Positions 16,664 to 24,173 of a stretch of 41,090 nucleotides of DNA are shown here, piece after piece. A model generated the notes under the pieces. It had not been told where the DNA came from. It did no database searches and was given only the letters and a program-made list of their open reading frames with translations. Every line of letters starts with the position of its first letter. Position 1 is the stretch's first letter. The stretch is taken from positions 1 to 41,090 of the IMG/VR virus record IMGVR_UViG_3300032271_000294; one strand, 5' to 3'. A program made the translations under genes and the position numbers. The DNA comes from a virus.

Positions 16664-17623
16664 ATGACTAAAACGTCAAACTCAAAAAAATCAATTCCAG
16701 TAGATGCAGTTTTAGAATTAGCAGACAAAGCACCACAGGCTGCTAGTATAGGCGGAACCGGACCAGTTTCAGAATCTGAAACTGCTTCTACAGCGGTAAC
16801 CGATCAAGCATCACCAGTACCAACTCCAGTAAACAATCCAAATCAAATTCAAATTCAAGTTAATGTAGACTTTTTAAAGACTACTCGTTGTCATATTGGA
16901 ATGCCATGTTATGGCGGTATGTTAACCGAATCTACGTTTATGAGTTTTATTAAGTTTAGCAATACTGCTCGTCAGTATGGACTAGATTGGACATTAGAAA
17001 CAATGGTCAATGAATCTCTTATTTCAAGAGCAAGAAATACACTAACTGCTAAATTTTTACATCAGAAAGAATCAACTCATTTAATGTTTATTGATGCTGA
17101 CATTGGTTGGGAAGCATGGCATCTATTGGCATTGCTCAATCATGATAAAGATATGGTCGGTGGATTATATCCAATGAAAACAATGCCTATTAAGTGGGTA
17201 GTAAACGGATTTGACGGAGCAGAAGAAGGAGAAAATGGTCTTCAGGAAGTTAGTAAAGCTGGAACTGGATTCTTATTGACCAAACGTGATGTATTTGCTA
17301 AGATGGCAAGTCACCCAGCAGTAAAGGCATATAAGAACGACATTGGCTTAGATCCAATTTATGATCAGTATCTTCGTACATATTGGGATACTGCAGTTCG
17401 TCAAGGTCGTTACTATTCAGAAGATTGGACTGCTTGTGAGAACTGGCGTGATCTTGGTGGGCGTATTTGGGTTGACAAAAGAATTATGCTACGTCATAGT
17501 GGTTCATATGTATTCTGTACAGAAAATCAAGATGCTTTATTAAACAGTATTGGTCCAATGTATTTAGAAGCACTGATCAAACAGGGCAAAGCACAGTTGA
17601 TTGACACTACATCTGGAACATAA
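16664..17623 (+). CDS. GT-A-fold glycosyltransferase-like protein
   Basis: This is a 319-residue protein. A 60-residue Ser/Thr/Pro-rich leader precedes the catalytic-type domain. That domain has HIGMPCYGG, SLISRARNTLTAKFL, and MFIDADIGW with DAD (D144-A145-D146) at the place of the GT-A DxD metal/nucleotide-sugar site. AGTGFLLTKRDVF and a terminal RIMLRHSGS (His as possible ligand) match family-2-like phage glycosyltransferases. It probably adds sugar to DNA, virion protein or host surface glycan; the acceptor cannot be told. It is followed directly by an FkbM methyltransferase, suggesting shared sugar modification. Confidence 0.8.
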   Translation: MTKTSNSKKSIPVDAVLELADKAPQAASIGGTGPVSESETASTAVTDQASPVPTPVNNPNQIQIQVNVDFLKTTRCHIGMPCYGGMLTESTFMSFIKFSNTARQYGLDWTLETMVNESLISRARNTLTAKFLHQKESTHLMFIDADIGWEAWHLLALLNHDKDMVGGLYPMKTMPIKWVVNGFDGAEEGENGLQEVSKAGTGFLLTKRDVFAKMASHPAVKAYKNDIGLDPIYDQYLRTYWDTAVRQGRYYSEDWTACENWRDLGGRIWVDKRIMLRHSGSYVFCTENQDALLNSIGPMYLEALIKQGKAQLIDTTSGT

Positions 17624-17624
17624 T

Positions 17625-18368
17625 ATGAGCGAGATCATTACGACGAATGATAACATTAAATATAAAATAATTGATCGTAATGATCTTATTAGTAAAATTA
17701 TTGAGTGTAACGGTGATTATGAGCCAGAACTCAAGCACATAACACAACATTTCTTGAATGAAAAGCCCGGAACGTTAATTGATATCGGGGCAAATATAGG
17801 AACTTATTGTATTCCTATAGCAAAGAAAAATCCCAATACTAATATTATAGCATTTGAAGTCCAATCTAAGATATATGCTCAGTTAATGGAAAACATTGAT
17901 ATCAATGAAATAAAAAATATCAAAGTATATAATAACGGATTATCTGATAAAGTTGAAACATTGGTAGCTACTATTCCAGACTATGAAATAGAAACTAATA
18001 TTGGTGCTTTCTCATTAGATGACGAGGTACGACAAAATGACTATGAAATTTCCACTACTAGCGGTACAGAGACGTTTTCTTTATTAACGCTAGATTCGTT
18101 TAAGTTTGATAATATATCATTGATAAAAATTGACGTAGAGGGTATGGAATTAAAAGTACTACAGGGGGCACAAGATACTTTAGAAAAGAATAACTATCCT
18201 CCTATTATATTTGAAGCATGGACATGGAAGCCCTACTATCAAACACGAAGAAAAGAGTTATATGACTATCTAACTCAAATAGGATATAATATCATTATTT
18301 TTGGTGAGAATAATTTAGCTCAACATAAATCAAATCCAAATCAAGTGACACTAACACTAAATCAGTAA
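17625..18368 (+). CDS. FkbM-family methyltransferase
   Basis: This is 247 residues from ATG 17625, one base after the previous stop (TAATATG); an upstream in-frame start would overlap the glycosyltransferase. It has SAM-binding motif I GTLIDIGANIGTY, the acidic FEVQ after strand 2, and the FkbM hallmark IKIDVEGMELKVLQGA followed by PPIIFEAW. FkbM enzymes are O-methyltransferases, often acting on sugars. Coupling with the glycosyltransferase suggests methylation of the added glycan, which is inference. No membrane segment is visible. Confidence 0.88.
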   Translation: MSEIITTNDNIKYKIIDRNDLISKIIECNGDYEPELKHITQHFLNEKPGTLIDIGANIGTYCIPIAKKNPNTNIIAFEVQSKIYAQLMENIDINEIKNIKVYNNGLSDKVETLVATIPDYEIETNIGAFSLDDEVRQNDYEISTTSGTETFSLLTLDSFKFDNISLIKIDVEGMELKVLQGAQDTLEKNNYPPIIFEAWTWKPYYQTRRKELYDYLTQIGYNIIIFGENNLAQHKSNPNQVTLTLNQ

Positions 18369-18392
18369 GATATCAATAGTTCTGGTAATTAT

Positions 18393-18400
18393 CATAAATA
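18393..18400 (+). promoter_or_regulatory. Late promoter candidate (CATAAATAC) very close to ATG
   Basis: CATAAATAC ends only four bases before the ATG at 18405. By T4 spacing the transcript would start at the ATG itself, plus or minus a base or two. No Shine-Dalgarno sequence is present. Confidence 0.5.
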
Positions 18401-18404
18401 CAAG

Positions 18405-20765
18405 ATGAATTTAAAAGAACTAGATAACTTCTCACTAAGCGATGCCATTAAATTTCACGATCAGTTGAATCCTGCTCTCTTTAATGACGAGCGTATGAAA
18501 CCGGAAGTAAGACACAAACTGTTAGAAATTTCAGAAGAGTTTGTAGACTCATTGGGCATCAATCAACTACATATTAAAGACATTGTGGTGAGTGGCAGCA
18601 ATGCTGCCTATTCATACACAGATCATAGTGATATTGATCTACATATTATCACTGATATGAATGAATTTAATAATAACAATATATATCTAGAGTTATTCAC
18701 TGCAAAAAAGAATTTATTCAATGACGATCATAACATTAAAATAAAAGGGTATGACGTAGAAGTTTATGTTCAAGACTCAAATAAACCAGTTAGAACATTG
18801 GGCGAGTACAGTGTATTGAACAATAAATGGACTAAACTTCCATCTAAGCGTAGAGCTAACTTTGATCAAAGTAGCGTTGAACTTAAATTTACTAAGTTAA
18901 TTCAGTTAAGTGAATTGGCATTACGTGATACTAATATAGATAAATTACAAAACCTTCTAGCAACACTTAGAAAGTATCGTCAGGCTGGTCTAGACGAGCA
19001 TGGTGAGTTCGGACCAGAGAACCTAGCATACAAAGCGTTGCGTACTCACGGTTATGTTGATAAATTATACGATCATTTGAATGATTTAATTAGTAAGAAA
19101 TTAAGTCTAGATGAAATGATAGCAGAGCAACGAGAACAATTGGTGTGGCTCAAAGGAAAGTTAAGTGGGTCATATACAGACAAGCAACTCAAAGACATGG
19201 GTGCTAGATTACATAATGGACAATGGGTAATTCCAAAAGCTAGATTTGATACGTTAGTAAGATTGGGTCAGTTACGAGAGTCTAAAGAAGGAAAAATTAA
19301 ATTAAGTACCGATCCTAATTGGTATGGTGCGACAATAGATAATTATAAAGCAACTGGTCCAGTAGTTAACATCTCAGCAAATAAACTAATAGGCTTTGAA
19401 CCTGATGACAAAATGAATCAACCAAAGAGTAAAGCTAATGTTGAAAAAATAGTAATGGGATTAAAACGTGGTGATAAACTTCCTCCGTTGTTAGTTCGTA
19501 AATACAAAAATGGTTATCAAGTATTAGATGGTCATCATAGATTTTGGGCATATAAATTAGTAGGAACAAAATGTATTCCAGTACAAGTTGTTCCTGATTC
19601 TGACATAGAAGAAATAAGTAAGCAAGATGTAGCGGAAGGCTTGCAGAAAATAAATTGGGTTAAACCCAATTTTGACTTTGAATGGCACGAAGTTGAAGAA
19701 CAATCTAAGATGAAACAAGTCCCGGTTGATGTCAGACAGTATTATCAAAAACATTTTCCTAACAAAGATGAATGGTTAAAAGCAGTTCAAAATGGCAAGA
19801 CAGTTGTAGTGTCACCCGACCATGCCTATGAAATAAGAAATGCTCCGTTTGATAAAGCATCTTTACAAAAAGTTTTAGCACCTACTGGTCACGAAGGTCC
19901 TATAGGTCCAGCAAAAGAAAAAAGAGTAAATGATTTGTTTAATAAAGGTCAAGTAGAAATGCCTATCATACTAAAAACAAGTCAAGGACTGTGGTTAATA
20001 GGTGGAAAAACACGATTGGGCACAGCAAATTATGTTAAAGAATTACCTGCTAAAGTCTGGTTGATTAGTGGAGAGCAAGATGTGGCGGAAGGATCAGAGC
20101 AGATTACTGAATTGCGTGATCGAATGTATCAATACATAAAAAGCATTGTTCCAAAATGGCCAGATTATGTAGTAAAAGATTGGTTATATCAGGGATTTGG
20201 TCGTTATAATGATGAAAATCCTAAACGCAGATTATTGACAATGTTGAATCGAGAGGGTTTAAATAGAAACACTCAATGGCAATTAGTACCCAACATGAAA
20301 TTTACAATGGACATGTGGACTCCCGGCATTGTTGCCAAACTCAATGCACGAGCAGGTGGTAAACAGCACCCGGATTTTGAGGTATCAAGAGATGTCGAAC
20401 GACACGCCACACAAGCACAGTTAGCACAAAAACAAGGAGGAATTAGAAGTGAACCGGTGATACTAATTAAAAGATCCGACGGATATGAATTACTAGAAGG
20501 ATGGCATAGAACTATTCAACACTTTCATAAGTATCCTGATGGCTACACCGGTCCTGCTTATATAGCAGTTGCTCAAAGTAAGCAAGGTGTGGCGGAAGCG
20601 TCGGGATACATTCCAAGCGAAGCAGAGAAGAATGATCCACGTTTCAAGACCGCATTAACGGTAGACATTCATCCTAATACGATGAAACAAAATGCAAAGA
20701 AATTAGGTTCTAAAATATCTAGAGCAGGCATTCCTCCAATTCTAAAAGCATCTGGTAAAATATAA
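18405..20765 (+). CDS. Multidomain protein: MNT-type nucleotidyltransferase plus three ParB-like domains, joined by VAE(G/A) linkers
   Basis: In this 786-residue protein, residues 1-250 are a pol-beta-type nucleotidyltransferase: SGSN (63-66) and SDID (75-78), with a third acidic residue near D117/E119. Residues 300-405 are a ParB/Srx-like domain with LDGHHR (374-379). Residues 412-560 hold a second, divergent one with GGKTR (533-537), and 563-730 a third with GWHR (699-702). The tail (732-786) contains DPRFKTALTVDI and a PPIL ending. The units are separated by KQDVAEG (406-412), EQDVAEG (557-563) and KQGVAEA (726-732), which fit gp21-type cleavage after Glu (411, 562, 731). I infer a polyprotein processed during head maturation. 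The ParB-like parts may bind nucleotide or DNA; their substrates are unknown. Confidence 0.75.
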   Translation: MNLKELDNFSLSDAIKFHDQLNPALFNDERMKPEVRHKLLEISEEFVDSLGINQLHIKDIVVSGSNAAYSYTDHSDIDLHIITDMNEFNNNNIYLELFTAKKNLFNDDHNIKIKGYDVEVYVQDSNKPVRTLGEYSVLNNKWTKLPSKRRANFDQSSVELKFTKLIQLSELALRDTNIDKLQNLLATLRKYRQAGLDEHGEFGPENLAYKALRTHGYVDKLYDHLNDLISKKLSLDEMIAEQREQLVWLKGKLSGSYTDKQLKDMGARLHNGQWVIPKARFDTLVRLGQLRESKEGKIKLSTDPNWYGATIDNYKATGPVVNISANKLIGFEPDDKMNQPKSKANVEKIVMGLKRGDKLPPLLVRKYKNGYQVLDGHHRFWAYKLVGTKCIPVQVVPDSDIEEISKQDVAEGLQKINWVKPNFDFEWHEVEEQSKMKQVPVDVRQYYQKHFPNKDEWLKAVQNGKTVVVSPDHAYEIRNAPFDKASLQKVLAPTGHEGPIGPAKEKRVNDLFNKGQVEMPIILKTSQGLWLIGGKTRLGTANYVKELPAKVWLISGEQDVAEGSEQITELRDRMYQYIKSIVPKWPDYVVKDWLYQGFGRYNDENPKRRLLTMLNREGLNRNTQWQLVPNMKFTMDMWTPGIVAKLNARAGGKQHPDFEVSRDVERHATQAQLAQKQGGIRSEPVILIKRSDGYELLEGWHRTIQHFHKYPDGYTGPAYIAVAQSKQGVAEASGYIPSEAEKNDPRFKTALTVDIHPNTMKQNAKKLGSKISRAGIPPILKASGKI
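19617..19638 (+). repeat. Linker repeat copy 1 (encodes QDVAE)
   Basis: AGTAAGCAAGATGTAGCGGAAG. It differs at two bases from copy 3 and shares the 18-base core with copy 2 with one change. It encodes the interdomain linker after the first ParB-like domain. Confidence 0.75.
20074..20091 (+). repeat. Linker repeat copy 2 (encodes QDVAE)
   Basis: AGCAAGATGTGGCGGAAG. It encodes the linker between the second and third ParB-like domains. The flanking bases diverge from the other copies. Confidence 0.75.
20577..20598 (+). repeat. Linker repeat copy 3 (encodes QGVAE)
   Basis: AGTAAGCAAGGTGTGGCGGAAG. It encodes the linker before the C-terminal tail. Identity with copy 1 extends upstream beyond the protein motif, suggesting DNA-level relatedness. 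Confidence 0.75.
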
Positions 20766-20775
20766 TATTCTTTGA

Positions 20776-20808
20776 GTGTTAGAACTCTATAAATAAAGTC
20801 ACTAACAC
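20776..20808 (+). repeat. Inverted repeat GTGTTAG/CTAACAC enclosing a late promoter
   Basis: Seven-base arms at 20776-20782 and 20802-20808 flank the TATAAATA box. The right arm lies at the predicted transcript start, so it is more likely an operator-like or chance element than an RNA hairpin. Confidence 0.45.
20788..20795 (+). promoter_or_regulatory. T4 late promoter, perfect TATAAATA
   Basis: CTATAAATA is the exact T4 consensus. The predicted start near 20801 gives a leader of about 20 nt with GAGG (20810-20813) before the ATG at 20821. Confidence 0.8.
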
Positions 20809-20820
20809 CGAGGAATATAT

Positions 20821-21495
20821 ATGCTTGATGCATCCAAAACAGTAGACACAATTAAGATTCGATTTTACATTGATTGGCTTTATAATAATCATATACAAGC
20901 AGATGGTGAAAGCGAATATGAAAAAGAATTAACTGCTAAACTAGTCACTGACTTTATTGACCCATTAAATTTATCTAAGACTGCTAAAATTTTAGATTTG
21001 GCTTGTGGTGCTGGATATTTTCTAGATGAAATGAAAGCTCGTGATTATACAAATCTTACGGGCATAACACTAAGTGTGGATGATATTAAACTATGTACCG
21101 ACAAAGGGCATACAGTTCAGCAGCTAGACTTTAGCTTTCTGCCACAACGTGAAGGATATGACGATGAAAGTGTAGATTTTATATTTTTACGTCAAGCACT
21201 AGAACATAGTCCGTTTCCAATACTTACTTTGATTGAATACAATAGAGTTTTAAAACAAAATTCTAAAATTTACATAGAAGTTCCAGCACCGGATATTGAT
21301 AGAAATCATGAGAGTATTAAAAATCACTATAGTGTGCTTGGAGCCAATCAATTAGCATCATTGTTAAACAAAACTGGATTTGATATTGATTTATTCAAAA
21401 CAATTGAATTTGAAATAACAGAAGATGAGATGTCTTCAAGAGAAAAATTATATTGTGTAGTAGCTACTAAGCGTAGAGCATTGGACATTAAATAA
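20821..21495 (+). CDS. Class I SAM-dependent methyltransferase
   Basis: This 224-residue protein has SAM-binding motif I ILDLACGAGYFL (57-68), the motif II/III region GITLSVDDI, the motif IV-like VDFIFLRQALEHSPFP, and IYIEVPAPD after the post-motif IV helix. These match the methyltransferase-11/23 type used on small molecules, lipids or sugars. The substrate is unknown. It has its own consensus late promoter and a GAGG Shine-Dalgarno sequence. Its presence with the FkbM enzyme and glycosyltransferase suggests a glycan-modification set, though it may act separately. Confidence 0.85.
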   Translation: MLDASKTVDTIKIRFYIDWLYNNHIQADGESEYEKELTAKLVTDFIDPLNLSKTAKILDLACGAGYFLDEMKARDYTNLTGITLSVDDIKLCTDKGHTVQQLDFSFLPQREGYDDESVDFIFLRQALEHSPFPILTLIEYNRVLKQNSKIYIEVPAPDIDRNHESIKNHYSVLGANQLASLLNKTGFDIDLFKTIEFEITEDEMSSREKLYCVVATKRRALDIK

Positions 21496-21542
21496 ACATA
21501 ATAACAACAAATTTCAGCATGATATAGATTGTTTAGTACAAT

Positions 21543-21550
21543 ACTAAATA
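21543..21550 (+). promoter_or_regulatory. Late promoter ACTAAATACTAT, near-leaderless
   Basis: ACTAAATACTAT ends its octamer seven bases before the ATG at 21558. The predicted leader is about two bases and there is no Shine-Dalgarno sequence. Confidence 0.65.
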
Positions 21551-21557
21551 CTATATC

Positions 21558-22208
21558 ATGAAAATCAATCAAATTATAGACGAATATACTGACACTGATC
21601 CAGAAATCATTAAATATCTCACTCACCCAGATAGAGGTTATAAGTTTTTAGGGAAAGGAAGCGATCAAACATCATTTCTTGAACCGAGAACTGGACAAGT
21701 TCTTAAAATATTTGGAACTAAAGATGATGTTGCACTTTCTCCATCAGGAAAAAGAAAAAGACCAATATTCTCAAAAGATCAAAAAATGTTCTTTACTTGG
21801 GTCAATTATTGTAATGATAATAGCAGCAATCCATTTCTACCTAAGTTCTATGGTTTTGAAAGTTTTTATTGGAAAAAACATGTATACTTACAAATACGAC
21901 AAGAGTATTTAATTGATTTACGACCAACTTGGGGATGGAAACTATACAATATGTCAACTGATGCGGAAATGGGTGATAGTTTTGATGAAATGATTCAAAA
22001 ATATAACTTAAACAAAGAATTATATGATCATTTTGAAAAAACCAGCGGAAAAGATAGTTTAAAACTATTTTACAAAACTATGGGTAAACTTAGTCGCATT
22101 GCTGAGGGAAAAGGATGGACATTTGATCTAAATCCTAAAAATTTCATGATGCGAAACAATGGGACAATAGTTATTCTTGATCCATGGATAGTTGAAGAAG
22201 AATATTAA
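21558..22208 (+). CDS. Mini protein-kinase-fold enzyme
   Basis: At 216 residues it is short for the fold, but the landmarks are in order: a Gly-loop-like LGKGSDQTSF (31-40), an ATP-site lysine in VLKIF (K50), a catalytic loop FDLNPKNFM with D190 and N195, and D208 in LDPW at the DFG position. The HRD/HGD histidine is replaced (TFD), as in some bacterial phosphotransferase-like kinases. It could phosphorylate protein or a small molecule. The N-terminus MKINQIIDE/Y resembles the capsid-targeting-like leaders of neighbouring genes, though Tyr after Glu is unusual. The gene ends at a terminator. Confidence 0.7.
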   Translation: MKINQIIDEYTDTDPEIIKYLTHPDRGYKFLGKGSDQTSFLEPRTGQVLKIFGTKDDVALSPSGKRKRPIFSKDQKMFFTWVNYCNDNSSNPFLPKFYGFESFYWKKHVYLQIRQEYLIDLRPTWGWKLYNMSTDAEMGDSFDEMIQKYNLNKELYDHFEKTSGKDSLKLFYKTMGKLSRIAEGKGWTFDLNPKNFMMRNNGTIVILDPWIVEEEY

Positions 22209-22213
22209 ACAAC

Positions 22214-22241
22214 AAACTCTAGAATAATATCTAGGGTTTTT
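22214..22241 (+). terminator. Rho-independent terminator
   Basis: The stem AAACTCTAGA / TCTAGGGTTT (one T-G pair) has a six-base loop and ends in TTTTT (22237-22241). It separates the kinase-like gene from the terminase unit. Confidence 0.85.
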
Positions 22242-22251
22242 GCGTTATAAA

Positions 22252-22259
22252 ACTAAATA
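22252..22259 (+). promoter_or_regulatory. Late promoter ACTAAATACTAC, near-leaderless
   Basis: It follows the terminator directly, and the octamer ends seven bases before the ATG at 22267. The predicted leader is about two bases; there is no Shine-Dalgarno sequence. Confidence 0.65.
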
Positions 22260-22266
22260 CTACACT

Positions 22267-22578
22267 ATGGCTACACAATTTTATAAAACATTAGAAGATA
22301 TACTAAAATTAAAAGAAGAAAACGCACAGCAGATACAAACACGTTTAGCAGAACATACGATTGATGAATCATATGATGATGCACTTGCTGGTATGCGTAA
22401 ACTTGCTGGACTAGATGGCACTAGTGCCTCAGAACCTTCAATTGAAGATAAATTCATTGACAAAAGTAAAAGACTAGAATTCATTAAAGAAAATAATATC
22501 AAGCTGGGTTCTCCGCGCTGGTTTAAAGTTATGTATGCCAAACCAGAATTAACGGGTGAAGACCCGTTTGGAGAATAA
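22267..22578 (+). CDS. Small protein preceding the large terminase
   Basis: This is 103 residues from ATG 22267; an in-frame upstream ATG at 22240 lies before the promoter and was rejected. It has an N-terminal helix ATQFYKTLEDILKLKEENAQ, then ESYDDALAGMRKLAGLDG carrying the M(R)xLAGL motif found in two other genes here. A C-terminal part (IKLGSPRWFKVMYAKPEL) and the acidic GEDPFGE end follow. It occupies the place of the T4 small terminase gp16, but no DNA-binding helix-turn-helix is obvious. It may be a head-assembly protein instead. The stop is one base before the terminase ATG. Confidence 0.65.
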   Translation: MATQFYKTLEDILKLKEENAQQIQTRLAEHTIDESYDDALAGMRKLAGLDGTSASEPSIEDKFIDKSKRLEFIKENNIKLGSPRWFKVMYAKPELTGEDPFGE

Positions 22579-22579
22579 T

Positions 22580-24139
22580 ATGAGTGATAATAATTTAGTT
22601 AGAACAAAAAGCAGAAAGATAGATATAACACCAGATCAAATAAATGAGATCATCAAGTGCTGTCATCCTCAAACGGGATACCGATACTTTATGGAAAATT
22701 ATTTTTATATACAGCATCCTAAATTAGGGCAATTGTTGTATAAGCCTTATCCGTTTCAAATCGGATTGATAGATAATTATCATACTAACAGATTTTCAGT
22801 AAGTATGATGTCAAGACAAACTGGTAAGACTACAAGTGCTGCCGGTTATCTACTATGGTTTGCAATGTTTCATCCTGATCAAACAGTGTTAATTGCTGCT
22901 CATCAATACAGCGGAGCACAAGAGATCATGGATCGTATTCGTTATGGTTATGAGTTTTGTCCAATGTGGTTAAAAGCAGCAGTTGAAACATACAACAAGG
23001 GTAATATTGACTTTGCTAATAAAAGTAGAATTGTAGCAAGAGCAACCACTGAAAAGACCGGTCGTGGTATGTCGCTATCATTATTATATCTTGATGAGTT
23101 TGCTTTCGTTCGACCAAGTATAGCAAAAGAGTTCTGGACTGCCATTTCACCTACACTATCAACTGGTGGTAAATGTATTATTACATCTACTCCTAACAGT
23201 GACGAAGATCAATTTTCAAAAATATGGCGTGAAGCTAACAAAAAAGTTGATGCTTATGGTAATGCAACTAAGTTGGGTGCTAATGGATATTCAGCGTATA
23301 AAGCATATTGGTGGGAACATCCTGATCGTGACGAAGAATGGAAGATAAGAGAAATTGCTCAAATTGGTGAAGATCGATTTAGACGAGAACACGAGCTTGA
23401 ATTTATCATTGATGAAGAAACACTAATAGACAACATAAAATTGACTGAATTGTCAAGCAAAGAACCATTGTATAAAACTGGTCAAGTCAGATGGTTTAAG
23501 AAACCAACTAAAGATAGAATATATGTAGTGGCACTAGATCCTAGTTTGGGAACAGGTGGTGATCCAGCAGCTATACAAGTATTTGAAGCAGATACTACTA
23601 CTCAAGTAGCAGAATGGCGTCATAATAAAACTACTATTCCAGAACAAATAAAAATATTAAGCGAAATCAATGAACATATTATAGAATGTACTAATCAACC
23701 CAATCACTTGTATTATAGTTTAGAAAATAATACGATTGGAGAAGCAGCATTGATATCATTACAAGAATTTGGAGAAGACAAGATTCGTGGAAATATGATT
23801 AGTGAGCCTAAAAAATTAGGTAGTGTTAAACGATATCGTCGTGGATTTACTACTACTAATCGTAGTAAGCTAGAAGCATGTAGCAAATTAAAGAATCTAA
23901 TTGAAAGCAAAAAGATGAAGATATCAAGTGAATTATTGATATCTGAACTCAAAACTTTTGTGGCAAGTGGTGGTAGTTATGCCGCAAAGTCAGGAGACAC
24001 TGATGATTTGGTGATGTCAACCCTATTGGCAGTAAGAATATTTCAACATCTACAAAGCTTTCATGTTAATATTAACAAGCATATCAGAGATCACGGAGAG
24101 ATGATTGCTCCAATGCCATTCATCGCGATGATAGGCTAA
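22580..24139 (+). CDS. 17: Terminase large subunit (T4 gp17-like)
   Basis: This is 519 residues from ATG 22580, with GGAG upstream; an earlier in-frame ATG would overlap the previous gene. The packaging ATPase has SRQTGKTT (78-85), Walker B YLDEF (D172, E173) and coupling motif TSTPN. The RNase-H-fold nuclease has ALDPSLGTGGD (D320), SLENN (E382) and SGDTDDLVMS (D473, D475, D476). In T4, gp17 docks on the portal, drives DNA into the prohead with ATP and cuts headfuls. It is shorter than T4 gp17 (610), mainly at the termini. Confidence 0.95.
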   Translation: MSDNNLVRTKSRKIDITPDQINEIIKCCHPQTGYRYFMENYFYIQHPKLGQLLYKPYPFQIGLIDNYHTNRFSVSMMSRQTGKTTSAAGYLLWFAMFHPDQTVLIAAHQYSGAQEIMDRIRYGYEFCPMWLKAAVETYNKGNIDFANKSRIVARATTEKTGRGMSLSLLYLDEFAFVRPSIAKEFWTAISPTLSTGGKCIITSTPNSDEDQFSKIWREANKKVDAYGNATKLGANGYSAYKAYWWEHPDRDEEWKIREIAQIGEDRFRREHELEFIIDEETLIDNIKLTELSSKEPLYKTGQVRWFKKPTKDRIYVVALDPSLGTGGDPAAIQVFEADTTTQVAEWRHNKTTIPEQIKILSEINEHIIECTNQPNHLYYSLENNTIGEAALISLQEFGEDKIRGNMISEPKKLGSVKRYRRGFTTTNRSKLEACSKLKNLIESKKMKISSELLISELKTFVASGGSYAAKSGDTDDLVMSTLLAVRIFQHLQSFHVNINKHIRDHGEMIAPMPFIAMIG

Positions 24140-24142
24140 AAT

Positions 24143-24150
24143 GATAAATA
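24143..24150 (+). promoter_or_regulatory. T4-like late promoter (GATAAATA)
   Basis: GATAAATA lies four bases after the terminase stop. The predicted start near 24156 gives a leader of about 18 nt before the ATG at 24174. It would drive the overlapping operon 24174-30767. Confidence 0.6.
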
Positions 24151-24173
24151 ATAGATAAACTAGGTAACCCATC

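Noticed and set aside
22240-22266. Upstream ATG extending the small pre-terminase protein
   Set aside because: It overlaps the T run of the terminator and lies before the late promoter; ATG 22267 fits better.
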